Positions 34,485-43,188 of a stretch of 54,326 bases of DNA are shown here, in pieces. The DNA comes from a bacterium (lineage in GTDB: Bacteria; Vulcanimicrobiota; Vulcanimicrobiia; Vulcanimicrobiales; Vulcanimicrobiaceae), in NCBI GenBank assembly GCA_021794205.1, contig JAJYRH010000016.1, positions 1-54,326 on the forward strand, read 5' to 3'. The notes under the pieces are model-generated. The model made no database searches and was not told where the DNA came from. It saw only the letters and a list, made by a program, of their open reading frames with translations. Numbering within the stretch: position 1 is the first letter of the stretch; each line of letters opens with the position of its first letter. A program made the translations under genes and the position numbers.

Positions 34485-34976
34485 ATGGATTTTCCGAAAT
34501 TTCAACGACTCGTCGAAGAACGCAGCGGATTCCGCACGATGGACGATGCGACCGCGAGCGGGGAGTATTTCAGCGACTCCTGCGGCGACATGTACAATTT
34601 CTTTCTCAAGGTCGCACCGGGTGCGGTGATCGAGGATATTACCTATTTTACGACCGGGTGCGGATTCGGAACCGCGACCTGTAGTTTGGTCGTCGATCTC
34701 GTGCGCGGGCTTACGATCGACGAAGCCGCAGCGTTGAGCACCGAGGAGATCGAAGCCGCGCTCGACGGCTATCCGGAGAAGAAGAAAGATTATCCGCAGC
34801 GAGCGATCGAAGCGCTACAGGTGGCGATCGCCGATTATCGCGCGAAGGTTGCCGCGGGAACGATCCCCGACTACGCCGCGATGCCCGCGCAGCCGCGCGC
34901 CGCTCGCGACCTCGAACCCGTCGCGCCTGTGGCCGTCGCCCCCGCCGATGAAAAAGTTTTGATCCGACTGCATTAG
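34485..34976 (+). CDS. Second IscU/NifU-type scaffold protein
   Basis: A 163-residue U-type protein 21 bp after the regulator and in the same direction. C33 (DSCGDMYNFFLKV) and C59 (TTGCGFGTATCS) occupy the first two ligand positions, with an extra C66. The third ligand near residue 105 of IscU is absent; DYPQRAIEALQVAI stands there instead. The tail after residue 125 is Ala/Pro-rich. It may carry clusters or sulfur differently from SufU at 30068. Its position puts it under the same operator as the regulator. Confidence 0.82.
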   Translation: MDFPKFQRLVEERSGFRTMDDATASGEYFSDSCGDMYNFFLKVAPGAVIEDITYFTTGCGFGTATCSLVVDLVRGLTIDEAAALSTEEIEAALDGYPEKKKDYPQRAIEALQVAIADYRAKVAAGTIPDYAAMPAQPRAARDLEPVAPVAVAPADEKVLIRLH

Positions 34977-35064
34977 CGCGCGCCGGCACGCCCGATGGGG
35001 TGGCTCCGGATCCCCGAAGGATGAGTCGGGGGTGAGGGGGCGTTGTCGGTTGAATCGACGGCAA

Positions 35065-36072
35065 ATGGACCGAAAGCGCGCGCACCCGCTCGTTTTATAT
35101 GCCGTCGGAATCGTTCTTCTGGTTTCGTGCAATACCACGCATGAAGGCGCGCCATCGATAACGCAGCGTCGGGTCGACGCCGGCACCATTCACGGCCTCG
35201 TTATCGGCCCGAAGGGGACGCTTTGGTACACACACGACTGCAATGCCGTTACCCGCCTCGACACCGACGGATCGTCGACGACGTTCTACGTGCCGACGAT
35301 TCGCAAGTACGACTTCGTGGGGCCGAGTGAGAATCTTTTTTCAACGGGATGCACGTCTTCTTCGTTAGGAGTCGGTTCGATCGCAATCGGTAGGGACGAT
35401 GCGCTTTGGTTTACCGAAAATACCGAGGCGGTGATCGGCCGAATGACGCGGAGCGGGAGCGTACGGTTTTTCCCGATATCCCATGGTTGGGCCGCTCAAC
35501 GCATCGTTTCGGGACCAAAGGGAGATCTCTGGTTCACGCAAATGTACGGCAATGCGATTGGCCGCATTTCCATGACGGGAAAAATTACCGAATATCGGTT
35601 ACAAAATAAAAATAGCCATCCCTACGATATCGTTGAAGGTCCCGATGGTGCATTATGGTTTACCGAGCACGGCGACGGGAAAATTGGAAGGTTGACGACC
35701 GCCGGGGCGTTGACGGAATATGCAATCCCGACGGCGGGTAGCACCCCCTTGAGCATTGCCGTCGGTAGCGACGGTGCGTTGTGGTTTACCGAGGTCGGCG
35801 CGCAAAAAATCGGTCGGATAACGACCTCCGGCGCCATCACCGAATATTCCCTAACTCGGCTCGGACCGGGGCCTGATTTTATTGCGGCCGACTCCAAGGG
35901 CACGCTGTGGTTTACGGAGGAAGTCGCCGGGAAAGTCGGACGCATTTCGACCGACGGATCGGTCGCCGAATACGATGTGCCTACGCATCCGTATTTCATC
36001 ATAAAAGGGAACGCCGACACGATGTGGTTTACCGAACCCAGAAGTTCTCTCATCGGCAAGCTGAAAATATAA
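35065..36072 (+). CDS. Vgb-like beta-propeller lipoprotein
   Basis: A 335-residue protein with lipoprotein signal LVLYAVGIVLLVSCNTTHEG (lipobox LVSC). The rest is a propeller built of repeated LWFTE blades (DALWFTENTEAVIGRMTRSG, GALWFTEHGDGKIGRLTTAG, GALWFTEVGAQKIGRITTSG, GTLWFTEEVAGKVGRISTDG), the pattern of virginiamycin B lyase and related proteins. The lyase's catalytic histidines could not be placed with certainty, so antibiotic inactivation should not be assumed; many such propellers only bind ligands. ATG 35065 is chosen so that the signal peptide starts normally. Composition is somewhat less GC-rich than neighbours. Confidence 0.85.
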   Translation: MDRKRAHPLVLYAVGIVLLVSCNTTHEGAPSITQRRVDAGTIHGLVIGPKGTLWYTHDCNAVTRLDTDGSSTTFYVPTIRKYDFVGPSENLFSTGCTSSSLGVGSIAIGRDDALWFTENTEAVIGRMTRSGSVRFFPISHGWAAQRIVSGPKGDLWFTQMYGNAIGRISMTGKITEYRLQNKNSHPYDIVEGPDGALWFTEHGDGKIGRLTTAGALTEYAIPTAGSTPLSIAVGSDGALWFTEVGAQKIGRITTSGAITEYSLTRLGPGPDFIAADSKGTLWFTEEVAGKVGRISTDGSVAEYDVPTHPYFIIKGNADTMWFTEPRSSLIGKLKI

Positions 36073-36123
36073 GAGGCCGATACAACGCCTGAGAGCACTA
36101 CGGCCGCTCGGCGTGCTGCGCAG

Positions 36124-36762
36124 TTACGATTGCGCGAGATACGGGTTCGAACGGCGCTCGGCCCCGATCGTCGTCGACGGTCCATGCCCGGGAACGACGA
36201 GCGTCCCATCGGCGAAGACCAGCAGCTTTCGAGCGATGGAGTCTACGATATCTTCCATCGAGGTTCCGCCGAGATCCCAGCGCCCGATCGAACCCGCGAA
36301 GAGCGTGTCGCCGGAGAAGATGGTGGCGTCATTCCCATTCGCGAGAGCGAAGCTCACGCTTCCGGGCGTGTGCCCGGGCGTGTGGAGAACCTCGAGCGCG
36401 ACCGATCCGACGACGAGACGGTCTCCATCGAGCAGGTCGCCGTCGAGCCTCACCGGCTCGGGCATTGAAAAACCGAAGGCGCGGACCAACGCCGGTTGTG
36501 CGTGATAGATCGGCAGATCCGCAGGATGCAAGAGCGCGCTCGCGCCCGTGCGTTCGCGGAGCCCGCCGACGTCGGCGATATGGTCGAAGTGGGCGTGAGT
36601 GTGTACGAGGTACCGAGCGCGTAAGCCGTGTGCGGCGAGCCGCTTCAGCACGTCGTCGCGCCCATCGCCGCCGTCGATAACGATCGCCTCGCCGGTTTTT
36701 TCATCACCGAGTATCGTCGCGTTGCACGAGAGCGCGCCGACCGGAAAGCTCTCCACGATCAC
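36124..36762 (-). CDS. Glyoxalase II-like MBL-fold hydrolase
   Basis: A 212-residue zinc hydrolase with THAHFDHIADVGG (HxHxDH), LHTPGHTPGSVSF, SGDTLFAGSIGRWD and VPGHGPSTTIG, the set of the glyoxalase II/YcbL-like group that hydrolyses thioesters. The start is GTG 36762, overlapping the stop of the flavin reductase gene in GTGA; the much longer open frame upstream is out of frame with that gene and rejected. Third gene of an operon with the flavin reductase and an O-methyltransferase. True substrate unknown. Confidence 0.9.
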   Translation of the reverse strand: MIVESFPVGALSCNATILGDEKTGEAIVIDGGDGRDDVLKRLAAHGLRARYLVHTHAHFDHIADVGGLRERTGASALLHPADLPIYHAQPALVRAFGFSMPEPVRLDGDLLDGDRLVVGSVALEVLHTPGHTPGSVSFALANGNDATIFSGDTLFAGSIGRWDLGGTSMEDIVDSIARKLLVFADGTLVVPGHGPSTTIGAERRSNPYLAQS

Positions 36763-37259
36763 GACGTTCGCTCCAGCGCGAAGCTGCGAAAGGCGCCGTC
36801 GAAGTAGCCGAGCGGTTCCCCCGCCCGGTGCGTGGCTCGTTCGACCTCGGCGATGAATATCGAATGCGAGCCGACCGCGTGCTCTTGCGAGACGGCGCAT
36901 TCGAAGTGCGCGACCGCCCCGGCGAGAAGGGGGATGCCCTCGATACCGCGTTCGACCGAGAGCCCTTCGAATTGCATCTCCCGTCGTTTGCCCGAGAAGC
37001 GCTCCGCAATCTCGCGTTGGTCGGCGGCGAGGACGTTGAGCGCGAACCGTCGAGAGTGCGCGATATAGAGATAGCTGCGCGCCTGGCGGTTCACGCAGAT
37101 CAGCAGCGTCGGCGGCTCGAGCGAGACGCTGGTAAACGCGTTTATAGTGATTCCACGCGCTTCGCCCTCGCGGACGGCGGTGACGACGGCGACGCCGGTC
37201 GGGACGCTCCGCAGCGCCGCACGCGTCGCATGCGCGAGCTCGAGCTCGCGGTCGTTCAC
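36759..37259 (-). CDS. Flavin reductase-like (FMN-binding split barrel) protein
   Basis: A 166-residue protein of the flavin reductase domain family: VPTGVAVVTAVREGEARGIT at the N-terminus, SVSLEPPTLLICVNRQARSY and FALNVLAADQREIAERFSG in the middle, and HSIFIAEVERATH near the end. Such enzymes use NAD(P)H to reduce FMN or FAD for partner monooxygenases. No monooxygenase is adjacent. Start GTG 37259 overlaps the O-methyltransferase stop in GTGA. Confidence 0.9.
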   Translation of the reverse strand: MNDRELELAHATRAALRSVPTGVAVVTAVREGEARGITINAFTSVSLEPPTLLICVNRQARSYLYIAHSRRFALNVLAADQREIAERFSGKRREMQFEGLSVERGIEGIPLLAGAVAHFECAVSQEHAVGSHSIFIAEVERATHRAGEPLGYFDGAFRSFALERTS

Positions 37260-37975
37260 CGAATGCGAGCTCCGATACCGATACCGTTTCCGAGCGCGAG
37301 GATCGTCGCGTCGAGATCGGGGTGATTGAGAAAGCGTTCGTTAAAGGTACGAATCGCCAGTACGTCTTCGCTGTCACCGCTCGTCGGAGCCTCGGCGACG
37401 TTATCGAGCAAACAATCGTCGACCACGATCAGTCCCGAGCGCTTGAGCATCGGCACGACGAGGTCGAGATATTCGACATACTCGGATTTACGCGCATCGA
37501 GGAAGACGATATCGAGGTTCCGATGGCCGAAATTCGGGAGCAGCTCGAGGGCACTCTGGTTGAAGAGGGTGATGAAATCGCCTTCTCCGGAGCGTTGGAA
37601 ATAGGAAAGTGCGACCTCGGTCCGTTCGACGTCGGTATCGAGCGTCCAAATTTTTCCCATCGGCGGTTGCGCGAAGGCCATCCAGAGCGTTGCGTATCCG
37701 TATCCGGTGCCGATCTCTAAGATGCGATTGGCCTGCATCGCGTGGACGAGCGTGGAGAGCAGCCGCCCGGTGTCGCGGGAGACCAGGGGGACGCCGTCCT
37801 TACGCGCGTGCTGCTCGAGTTCGAGCAAAAGCGCGTGGATCGGAGGGTGCACGCTTTCAAGATAGGTTATCGCATCAGCCACCCCGATACGCTTCGCGCC
37901 GAATACCGAATCGGCCCGCTTCGCGGCGCAGGCGGGAGGCGGTGCGCCGCGGGGGGCGAACGCCTTCAAGCCCAT
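37256..37975 (-). CDS. O-methyltransferase (class I, family 3-like)
   Basis: A 239-residue SAM-dependent enzyme: PLVSRDTGRLLSTLVHAMQA, the SAM loop ILEIGTGYGYATLWMAFA, LDTDVERTEVA, and the metal-site-like FLDARKSEYVEYLDLVVPML and LIVVDDCLL. The family methylates catechol-like or other hydroxyl groups. ATG 37975 shares CATG with the divergent LON-domain gene; codon bias of the first 30 codons looks coding, although a GTG at 37882 would be a more family-like start. First gene of the operon to 36124. Confidence 0.88.
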   Translation of the reverse strand: MGLKAFAPRGAPPPACAAKRADSVFGAKRIGVADAITYLESVHPPIHALLLELEQHARKDGVPLVSRDTGRLLSTLVHAMQANRILEIGTGYGYATLWMAFAQPPMGKIWTLDTDVERTEVALSYFQRSGEGDFITLFNQSALELLPNFGHRNLDIVFLDARKSEYVEYLDLVVPMLKRSGLIVVDDCLLDNVAEAPTSGDSEDVLAIRTFNERFLNHPDLDATILALGNGIGIGARIR

Positions 37976-38684
37976 GATTGCGAGGCTGCGCCTCTTTCCG
38001 CTTCATGCGGTGCTCTTTCCGGGGGCAGCGCTCAATCTTCATATTTTCGAGCCGCGCTACCGGCAGATGGTCGCCGAATGTCTGGCAACCGGCGAAGGGT
38101 TCGGCGTCGCCGCGATCGCCGACGGAGCCGAGGCTGGCGATCCCGGGGTCACTCCTCACGAGGTCGGCACGATCGCCGAAATCGCGACCGCGCACGAATT
38201 GCCGCTCGGCCGTTACTTCATTCAGACGATCGGTACCGAACGCTTCCGCATCCTCGAAGTCCTCGAACGCGAACCCTATCTCGTCGTGCGCGTCGAGATT
38301 ATCGAAGAAGCGCCGCCGTCGCGCGGGCTCGATGCCCTCGCCGAACGTCTGCACGTTGCGTTCGAAGAGTACCTCGCCCTGATCGTCGAGTACTCCGGTA
38401 ACGACGTCGCCGACGATCCTCCCGAAGATCCGACCGCGCTATCGTTTTTCGTCGCCGACGCACTGCGCGTCTCCGAGAACATCAAGCAAGGCTTGCTCGA
38501 ACTCACCGAGACGGAGATCCGTTTGCGTGCCGAGATCGACGTTCTCGAACGCCTGTTGCCGCAGCTCCGGCGCGTCGTAGATCGCCGCCGAGCTGAGATC
38601 GAATTGCGGCGATCGCGCGGCGAAGATATCCTTCACCGCACCGCCCCCGACCCGTTGTTGGGCACGTACTTCAGCTTGAATTAG
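37974..38684 (+). CDS. LON-substrate-binding domain protein
   Basis: A 236-residue protein beginning LRLFPLHAVLFPGAALNLHI and FEPRYRQMV, the signature of the LON N-terminal domain (PUA-like), without the AAA+ and protease parts of Lon. The last 80 residues are helical (IRLRAEIDVLERLLPQLRRVV). Stand-alone LON-domain proteins are common in bacteria and their role is unclear; they may bind unfolded proteins. Its stop overlaps the folD stop on the other strand (TTAG), so the two genes meet without a gap. Confidence 0.9.
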   Translation: MIARLRLFPLHAVLFPGAALNLHIFEPRYRQMVAECLATGEGFGVAAIADGAEAGDPGVTPHEVGTIAEIATAHELPLGRYFIQTIGTERFRILEVLEREPYLVVRVEIIEEAPPSRGLDALAERLHVAFEEYLALIVEYSGNDVADDPPEDPTALSFFVADALRVSENIKQGLLELTETEIRLRAEIDVLERLLPQLRRVVDRRRAEIELRRSRGEDILHRTAPDPLLGTYFSLN

Positions 38685-39541
38685 TTTGAATTCGTCGCCG
38701 ATTCCGCGGCTTCGATGACGTTGTGTAACAACGTCATATTCGTTACCGGGCCGACCCCTCCGGGAACCGGTGTGATCGCGCCGGCGACCTGGAGCGCGCT
38801 CTCGTAGTCGACGTCGCCGCGCAGCACGCCGTCGACTACGGTCGTCCCGACATCGATGACCGTCGCGCCCGGTGCGATATCCGCGCCGCCGATGAGTCCC
38901 GGCACGCCGGTCGCAACGACGACGATCTCGGCGAGGGAGAGAAAGGGCTGGAGGCTCGCCGATTCTTTATGCAAGACGGTGACCGTCGCATCGGCGGCGA
39001 GCAGCAACATCGCGACCGGGAGGCCGACGACGATCGAGCGCCCGATCACGACGGTGCGCCGCCCGAGCGGCGGCCAATGGGGGCTGCGTTCGAGCAGGCG
39101 CATCACGGCAGCGGGGGTTGCCGGAACGAATCGCGTGCCGCTTCCGAAGGCGAGATGCCCCTGATTGGTGGGGTGGGCGCCGTCGACGTCCTTCTCGGGG
39201 GGAATGGCATCGGCGATCTGCCGGATTGAGAGCGAGGGCGGCAACGGTTGCTGTAACATAACGCCGTGAACGCGCGGGTCGGGGCCGAGGCGCTCGAGGC
39301 TCGCGCGGACCTGCGCCGTATCGCTGCTCTCGGGGAGCCGTTCGACGCAGACGTCGATTCCGCAGCGCTCGCCGCTGCGCACGAGATTGCGGACGTAGGC
39401 GATGCTCGATTCGTTCTCGCCAACGAAAACGATCGTGAGGCGGGGTTCGGTCCCCTTGGCGCGCAATGCCGATGCGCGTGCCGTTAAGTCGGCGCGCATC
39501 TCGGAAGCAAGGGCACGGCCGTCGAGAATGTGAGCGGTCAT
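38681..39541 (-). CDS. folD: FolD-family methylene-THF dehydrogenase, cyclohydrolase Lys replaced
   Basis: A 286-residue FolD homologue. The cofactor site is intact (VVIGRSIVVGLPVAMLLL, AEIVVVATGVPGLIG, ATVIDVGTTV), as are the substrate Gln and Asp of LQQPLPPSLS and KDVDGAHPTN, and the end TPVPGGVGPVTNM. In bifunctional FolD a catalytic lysine follows YVxx (YVxxK); here the sequence is IAYVRNLVRSGERC, with Leu at that position. The dehydrogenase step (methylene- to methenyl-THF) may remain while the cyclohydrolase step is doubtful. ATG 39541 is the family start. Confidence 0.92.
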   Translation of the reverse strand: MTAHILDGRALASEMRADLTARASALRAKGTEPRLTIVFVGENESSIAYVRNLVRSGERCGIDVCVERLPESSDTAQVRASLERLGPDPRVHGVMLQQPLPPSLSIRQIADAIPPEKDVDGAHPTNQGHLAFGSGTRFVPATPAAVMRLLERSPHWPPLGRRTVVIGRSIVVGLPVAMLLLAADATVTVLHKESASLQPFLSLAEIVVVATGVPGLIGGADIAPGATVIDVGTTVVDGVLRGDVDYESALQVAGAITPVPGGVGPVTNMTLLHNVIEAAESATNSN

Positions 39542-39652
39542 GGGCGAGCCCACGATTCGTTTTCACGAAGTCTCGCACCTGGAGCGAGTTCCTTGGCACC
39601 GGGGGAGAGAAAGACCGATGAACATCGCATGGGTGAGGGGGAAGAAGGTCGT

Positions 39653-40192
39653 ATGCTCGCACCGATGACTTCGCTTTGGCGCTGGCTTCTTGTGGGCGCC
39701 GCGATCGCGCTCGCGGCCTTTTTGCTCGTTCCCTACTTCCGCCCGTCGACCGCAGCCGGCCCCGGGACGCTGATCGGTGCGCCGATCCCAGATCTCCCGC
39801 TGCTCGACGAACGGGGTGCGAATTATTCGCTCGAAAGCGAACGCGGGCATATTCTGGTCGTCAATCTGTGGGCGTCGTGGTGCCCCCCCTGTCGCGCCGA
39901 GATGCCCGATCTCGAACGCGTCGCCCGGCACGAAGCCGTTCGCGGCGTGCGCGTGATCGGGATCGATCAGGGCGAATCCGGGGCGGTTGCAAAGGCCTTC
40001 GCCCAATCTCTCGGCATAACGTATCGCGTCGTCGTCGATCCCACGCAACGCTACGGCCGCGCCTTCGGGGCGTTCGGCCTGCCGACGACGGCGATCGTCG
40101 ACCGCCGCGGCGTCGTGGTGCGCGCCTTCGACGGGCCGCTCACCTATCGACAGATCGTGCACGCCCTCGCACCGTTGTTGGAGTCCAAATGA
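39653..40192 (+). CDS. TlpA/ResA-like membrane-anchored thiol-disulfide oxidoreductase
   Basis: A 179-residue protein with an N-terminal membrane anchor (WLLVGAAIALAAFLLVPYF) and a periplasmic thioredoxin fold. The redox pair is in WASWCPPCRAEMPDLE near residues 76-79, and the cis-Pro loop is FGLPTTAIVDRRG. Such proteins reduce disulfides during cytochrome c maturation or protect exported thiols. ATG 39653 is preceded by GAAGG; ATG 39665 is possible. The gene is ATGA-coupled to the membrane protein downstream, which may act in the same pathway. Confidence 0.92.
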   Translation: MLAPMTSLWRWLLVGAAIALAAFLLVPYFRPSTAAGPGTLIGAPIPDLPLLDERGANYSLESERGHILVVNLWASWCPPCRAEMPDLERVARHEAVRGVRVIGIDQGESGAVAKAFAQSLGITYRVVVDPTQRYGRAFGAFGLPTTAIVDRRGVVVRAFDGPLTYRQIVHALAPLLESK

Positions 40193-41115
40193 GAATCGGC
40201 GTTCTATTTTGCATCGCGGTCTTCGCTGCGGTGTTCGCCGAGCTGCTCTTTCCCAGGGCGGCTTTCGTTCATTCGACGTGGTGGATTCTGACGATCGCCG
40301 CGATCGTATTGCTCGGCAGCATTCGCGTTCTGCGGAGCTTGCGAACGATACCGACGCGTCGGCGTACGACGTCGGCCCTGCTGATGCTCGCCGCGCTGCT
40401 CGTCGCCGGCGCGGCGGCGTTCTCGAATGCGCTCTTCGCGCCCGATCCGCGCACCATCGTCGCCGTCCCCGGCGCGCAGGTCGCGCTCCCCGAACTCGGC
40501 GCGACGCTCGTCTTTCCGGATCTCGATCGGATCGGCGCGCGCGTCGCGCTCGCGCGCGGTGGCTCGACGACGCCGATTTCCTGCCGCCACGGTCTCTACG
40601 TCGGCGCGACGTTGTTGCGTTGTCACGAACGAACGGTCGTCGCGGTCGCGGCGAATACGCTCGCCGGCGCGCACCTCACGATCACGCAGCCGACCGGAAG
40701 CACCTTTCTCTCGCCGGTATTGCTCATGCAGCACACGCAAGAGATCGCGGGTTTCGATCTACCCTTCGATTCATTCGCCGTGCCCGCGGTGCATCGCGTG
40801 GTGAAAGTGGTGCTCTTTACCGCCGATCAGGCGCGCTTGCTGCGCGGCGGCAGCAACCACCGCACGGTGCTCTTCGCCGTCGACGATTCGCTCGGGCGTT
40901 CGCTGAACGATAGCCTGGGGTTGGCCGCAAACGGCGAACGCAAACGCGTCGCCGATCTGCTCTTGCAACCGCGTATCCACCGCTTTCCGGCGATCGTCGT
41001 GCTCTCCGTTCCTTCGGTGCCGGCGCTCTGGCTCGCTTCGCTGTTGGCGCTCGCCGCGCTCGCGTTATGGCTCTTCGGCAGCCGATCCGGCGACCTGCGC
41101 GCGCAGGTTCGATAA
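40189..41115 (+). CDS. Hypothetical membrane protein with large exported loop
   Basis: A 308-residue protein coupled by ATGA to the TlpA-like gene. Three hydrophobic stretches stand at the N-terminus (GVLFCIAVFAAVFAELLF, WWILTIAAIVLLGSI, ALLMLAALLVAGAAAF) and one at the C-terminus (LWLASLLALAALALWLFG). The region between is beta-rich and exported, with two Cys (ISCRHGLYVG, LLRCHERTV) that could be redox targets of the TlpA-like partner. This resembles the layout of ResB-type proteins but lacks their known motifs. The last 51 bp overlap the convergent glycosidase gene. Confidence 0.75.
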   Translation: MRIGVLFCIAVFAAVFAELLFPRAAFVHSTWWILTIAAIVLLGSIRVLRSLRTIPTRRRTTSALLMLAALLVAGAAAFSNALFAPDPRTIVAVPGAQVALPELGATLVFPDLDRIGARVALARGGSTTPISCRHGLYVGATLLRCHERTVVAVAANTLAGAHLTITQPTGSTFLSPVLLMQHTQEIAGFDLPFDSFAVPAVHRVVKVVLFTADQARLLRGGSNHRTVLFAVDDSLGRSLNDSLGLAANGERKRVADLLLQPRIHRFPAIVVLSVPSVPALWLASLLALAALALWLFGSRSGDLRAQVR

Positions 41116-43188
41116 TTCGATTTTTCCCGCGGAGCGATTCGTCGCTCCGGGGCCGAGCGCGCGAACGATATAGATCCCCGTCAAACGTAATGGGGGCATC
41201 GCGGTCGGCGGAATGGCGACGCGTAGCGATTGCGTTCCGGGGCGATCGAGCCGCTCTGCGGTAAGCAAGACGTCGTCGTTTCGCGCATCGCGCATCGCAA
41301 CGCGAAGAACGCCGCCGTTCCCCGAGGAGCGCACGTCGAAAGCGAGCGCGGTGCTGTGCGGTGGCAAGGGTTGTTCGAGCAATGCGAATGCCGCGCGCTC
41401 CGCGCCGCGGAAATCGTAGTAGAGATCGACCCCGTCTCCTCGCCGCGTCGGCGCAACGCTCCCCACCTCGTCGGCGGGGACGCTGTAAAATCGTGCGATG
41501 CTCGCGAGATGTAGCCGAACGCTTCGCGATCCGACGCGCACCGTTCTCGTTGCGGTGATTCCGTCGATATCGAGACGAACGTTCGCGTCGGAGCTTCCGG
41601 CGAGCAGGCTCCCCGAGGAATCGATGCTCGCGCCGACCGCGCGCCACGGGAGCTGCCCTGGCAGTGCGATACGCGCGCCGTCGCGATCGCGCGCGACCGC
41701 TCGCAGGCGCACGCGCGCGGCGGCGGCGGCGGCCGCGAGCCGCGGATGAATCGTCAACGAGGCGGGCCGCGCCGATACGTCGAGCGCGACGCGCGCGCGA
41801 AGCGCTCCGTCGCGAAGGAGCAACTCGCCGCGCCCGGTCGCGCGAGCGAGGAACGCGCCGTCGGTAAAGGTGCCGAGCGCGGCGGGTTCGACGCGCCCCA
41901 CGAGGTCGCCGCTCGTGCCAAGCGCGTGGAGCGCATCGTCGACGCGAACGCCCCGCACGGCGACTCGCGCTCCGACCAACGCGCGGATGCGCTGCGGGCG
42001 TACGGCGAGCGCGCTTGCGGGGCCGAGCGGCGCGGTGTTTTCGATCGCGATTCCCTCGGCGATTCGGCGCTCCACCCCGTCGGAAGGATGCCCGAGAATG
42101 CGCGCGCGCGTGCTGCCCAGCGTGCGCGCGAGCATCACCGAGGAGCCACCGCCATCGAGCGCCATTGCGTCGCGCGCGCCGAGCGAGAGCATCAATGCGG
42201 CGAGTTCGCGCCGCGTGACGCCGATGCTATAGTGCGGATTCTTGCCGTCGATCTCGACGACGAGTACGCGCCCCGCCGCGGTAATGCCGATCGCCGTCGT
42301 CGGAATCGGAACCGAGAAGGAGCGGCCGTTCGGCCCCTGCGGATCTTCGTGGTACGCACCGTCCTGCAGAAAGATCGGGCCGCCGCCGAATGCGGTGCGA
42401 ATGGGAGCCGTATCGTTGGGTGAAGAAAACGTACCGGAGACCTGCAGCGTTGCGCCCGCCGCAGGTACGCCGATCGTCGCCTCCGCGTCGAGACCGTAGG
42501 CGAGATAATAGCCGGGAGGATTTGCGCGTAAATTATCCGCCGTATCGAGAACCCGATAGGTGGTAAACGGCGGCGCTCCCGCGAGCGGTTGGATTGCGAG
42601 CAGCGTTGCATCGGGAAGCGCGGGGATCGTTCCGTACGTCGGTTGAAAGAGCGCCGCGCCTGTGCGAACGCGGCGGTCGATTGCCGCGAGCGGTAGCGTC
42701 GTCGAACCGATCGAGAGCGTGGCGCTGAGCGCGAGATTGCCGATACGCGCGTCGCCATTGGTATCGATCGAAAACATCGCGCGCGGGTATGGCGAGCGGA
42801 TGGCGATGGTATTGCGAATGAGCCCGCCGATCGGCGCGCCATCCCCTCCGATCGCAAAATAGTCGCCGTTCACTGCGGCGACGGCTCGCGCATGTTCGGC
42901 GAGCATCGAAGAGAGCCGCTCCCTTTTGCCGACGAGCGTGTGGTGAGCGAGCAATGGAACGAGCGCGAGGCGCGTGTCGTGCGGATCGAATTCCAGCACT
43001 GCGGCGTGAATCGGGCCGCCCGGCGTGACGAAACGAAAGCGTGCGAGCCGAAGCCCGGGCGCGATGCGCTCGTGCGAAACGGTTTGCGCGAGGATCGGGG
43101 GGAAAGGCGGCGCCGGTGCGATTGCCGCGGTGCTGAAGAACAACAGCACCGCAATGACGGTGCGCGGCGATGGGTGCGGCGCGATCAT
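41065..43188 (-). CDS. Secreted phosphodiester glycosidase (NAGPA-family) protein
   Basis: A 707-residue exported protein with signal peptide (TVIAVLLFFSTAAIAPAPP). Residues about 60-360 are the phosphodiester glycosidase (NAGPA/DUF2233) domain: VAAVNGDYFAIGGDGAPIGG, TAFGGGPIFLQDG, VVEIDGKNPHYSIGVTRREL and DAMALDGGGSSVMLA. The C-terminal half is beta-sandwich-like with Ala-rich strands and a carbohydrate-binding-like end. Such domains cut sugar-phosphodiester bonds; the target is probably an envelope or exopolymer glycan. ATG 43188 overlaps the upstream propeller gene stop in ATGA. Confidence 0.85.
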   Translation of the reverse strand: MIAPHPSPRTVIAVLLFFSTAAIAPAPPFPPILAQTVSHERIAPGLRLARFRFVTPGGPIHAAVLEFDPHDTRLALVPLLAHHTLVGKRERLSSMLAEHARAVAAVNGDYFAIGGDGAPIGGLIRNTIAIRSPYPRAMFSIDTNGDARIGNLALSATLSIGSTTLPLAAIDRRVRTGAALFQPTYGTIPALPDATLLAIQPLAGAPPFTTYRVLDTADNLRANPPGYYLAYGLDAEATIGVPAAGATLQVSGTFSSPNDTAPIRTAFGGGPIFLQDGAYHEDPQGPNGRSFSVPIPTTAIGITAAGRVLVVEIDGKNPHYSIGVTRRELAALMLSLGARDAMALDGGGSSVMLARTLGSTRARILGHPSDGVERRIAEGIAIENTAPLGPASALAVRPQRIRALVGARVAVRGVRVDDALHALGTSGDLVGRVEPAALGTFTDGAFLARATGRGELLLRDGALRARVALDVSARPASLTIHPRLAAAAAAARVRLRAVARDRDGARIALPGQLPWRAVGASIDSSGSLLAGSSDANVRLDIDGITATRTVRVGSRSVRLHLASIARFYSVPADEVGSVAPTRRGDGVDLYYDFRGAERAAFALLEQPLPPHSTALAFDVRSSGNGGVLRVAMRDARNDDVLLTAERLDRPGTQSLRVAIPPTAMPPLRLTGIYIVRALGPGATNRSAGKIELSNLRAQVAGSAAEEP

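Noticed and set aside
35065-36072. Streptogramin (virginiamycin B) lyase activity
   Set aside because: The fold and LWFTE blades agree, but the catalytic histidines could not be identified; kept as a propeller lipoprotein.
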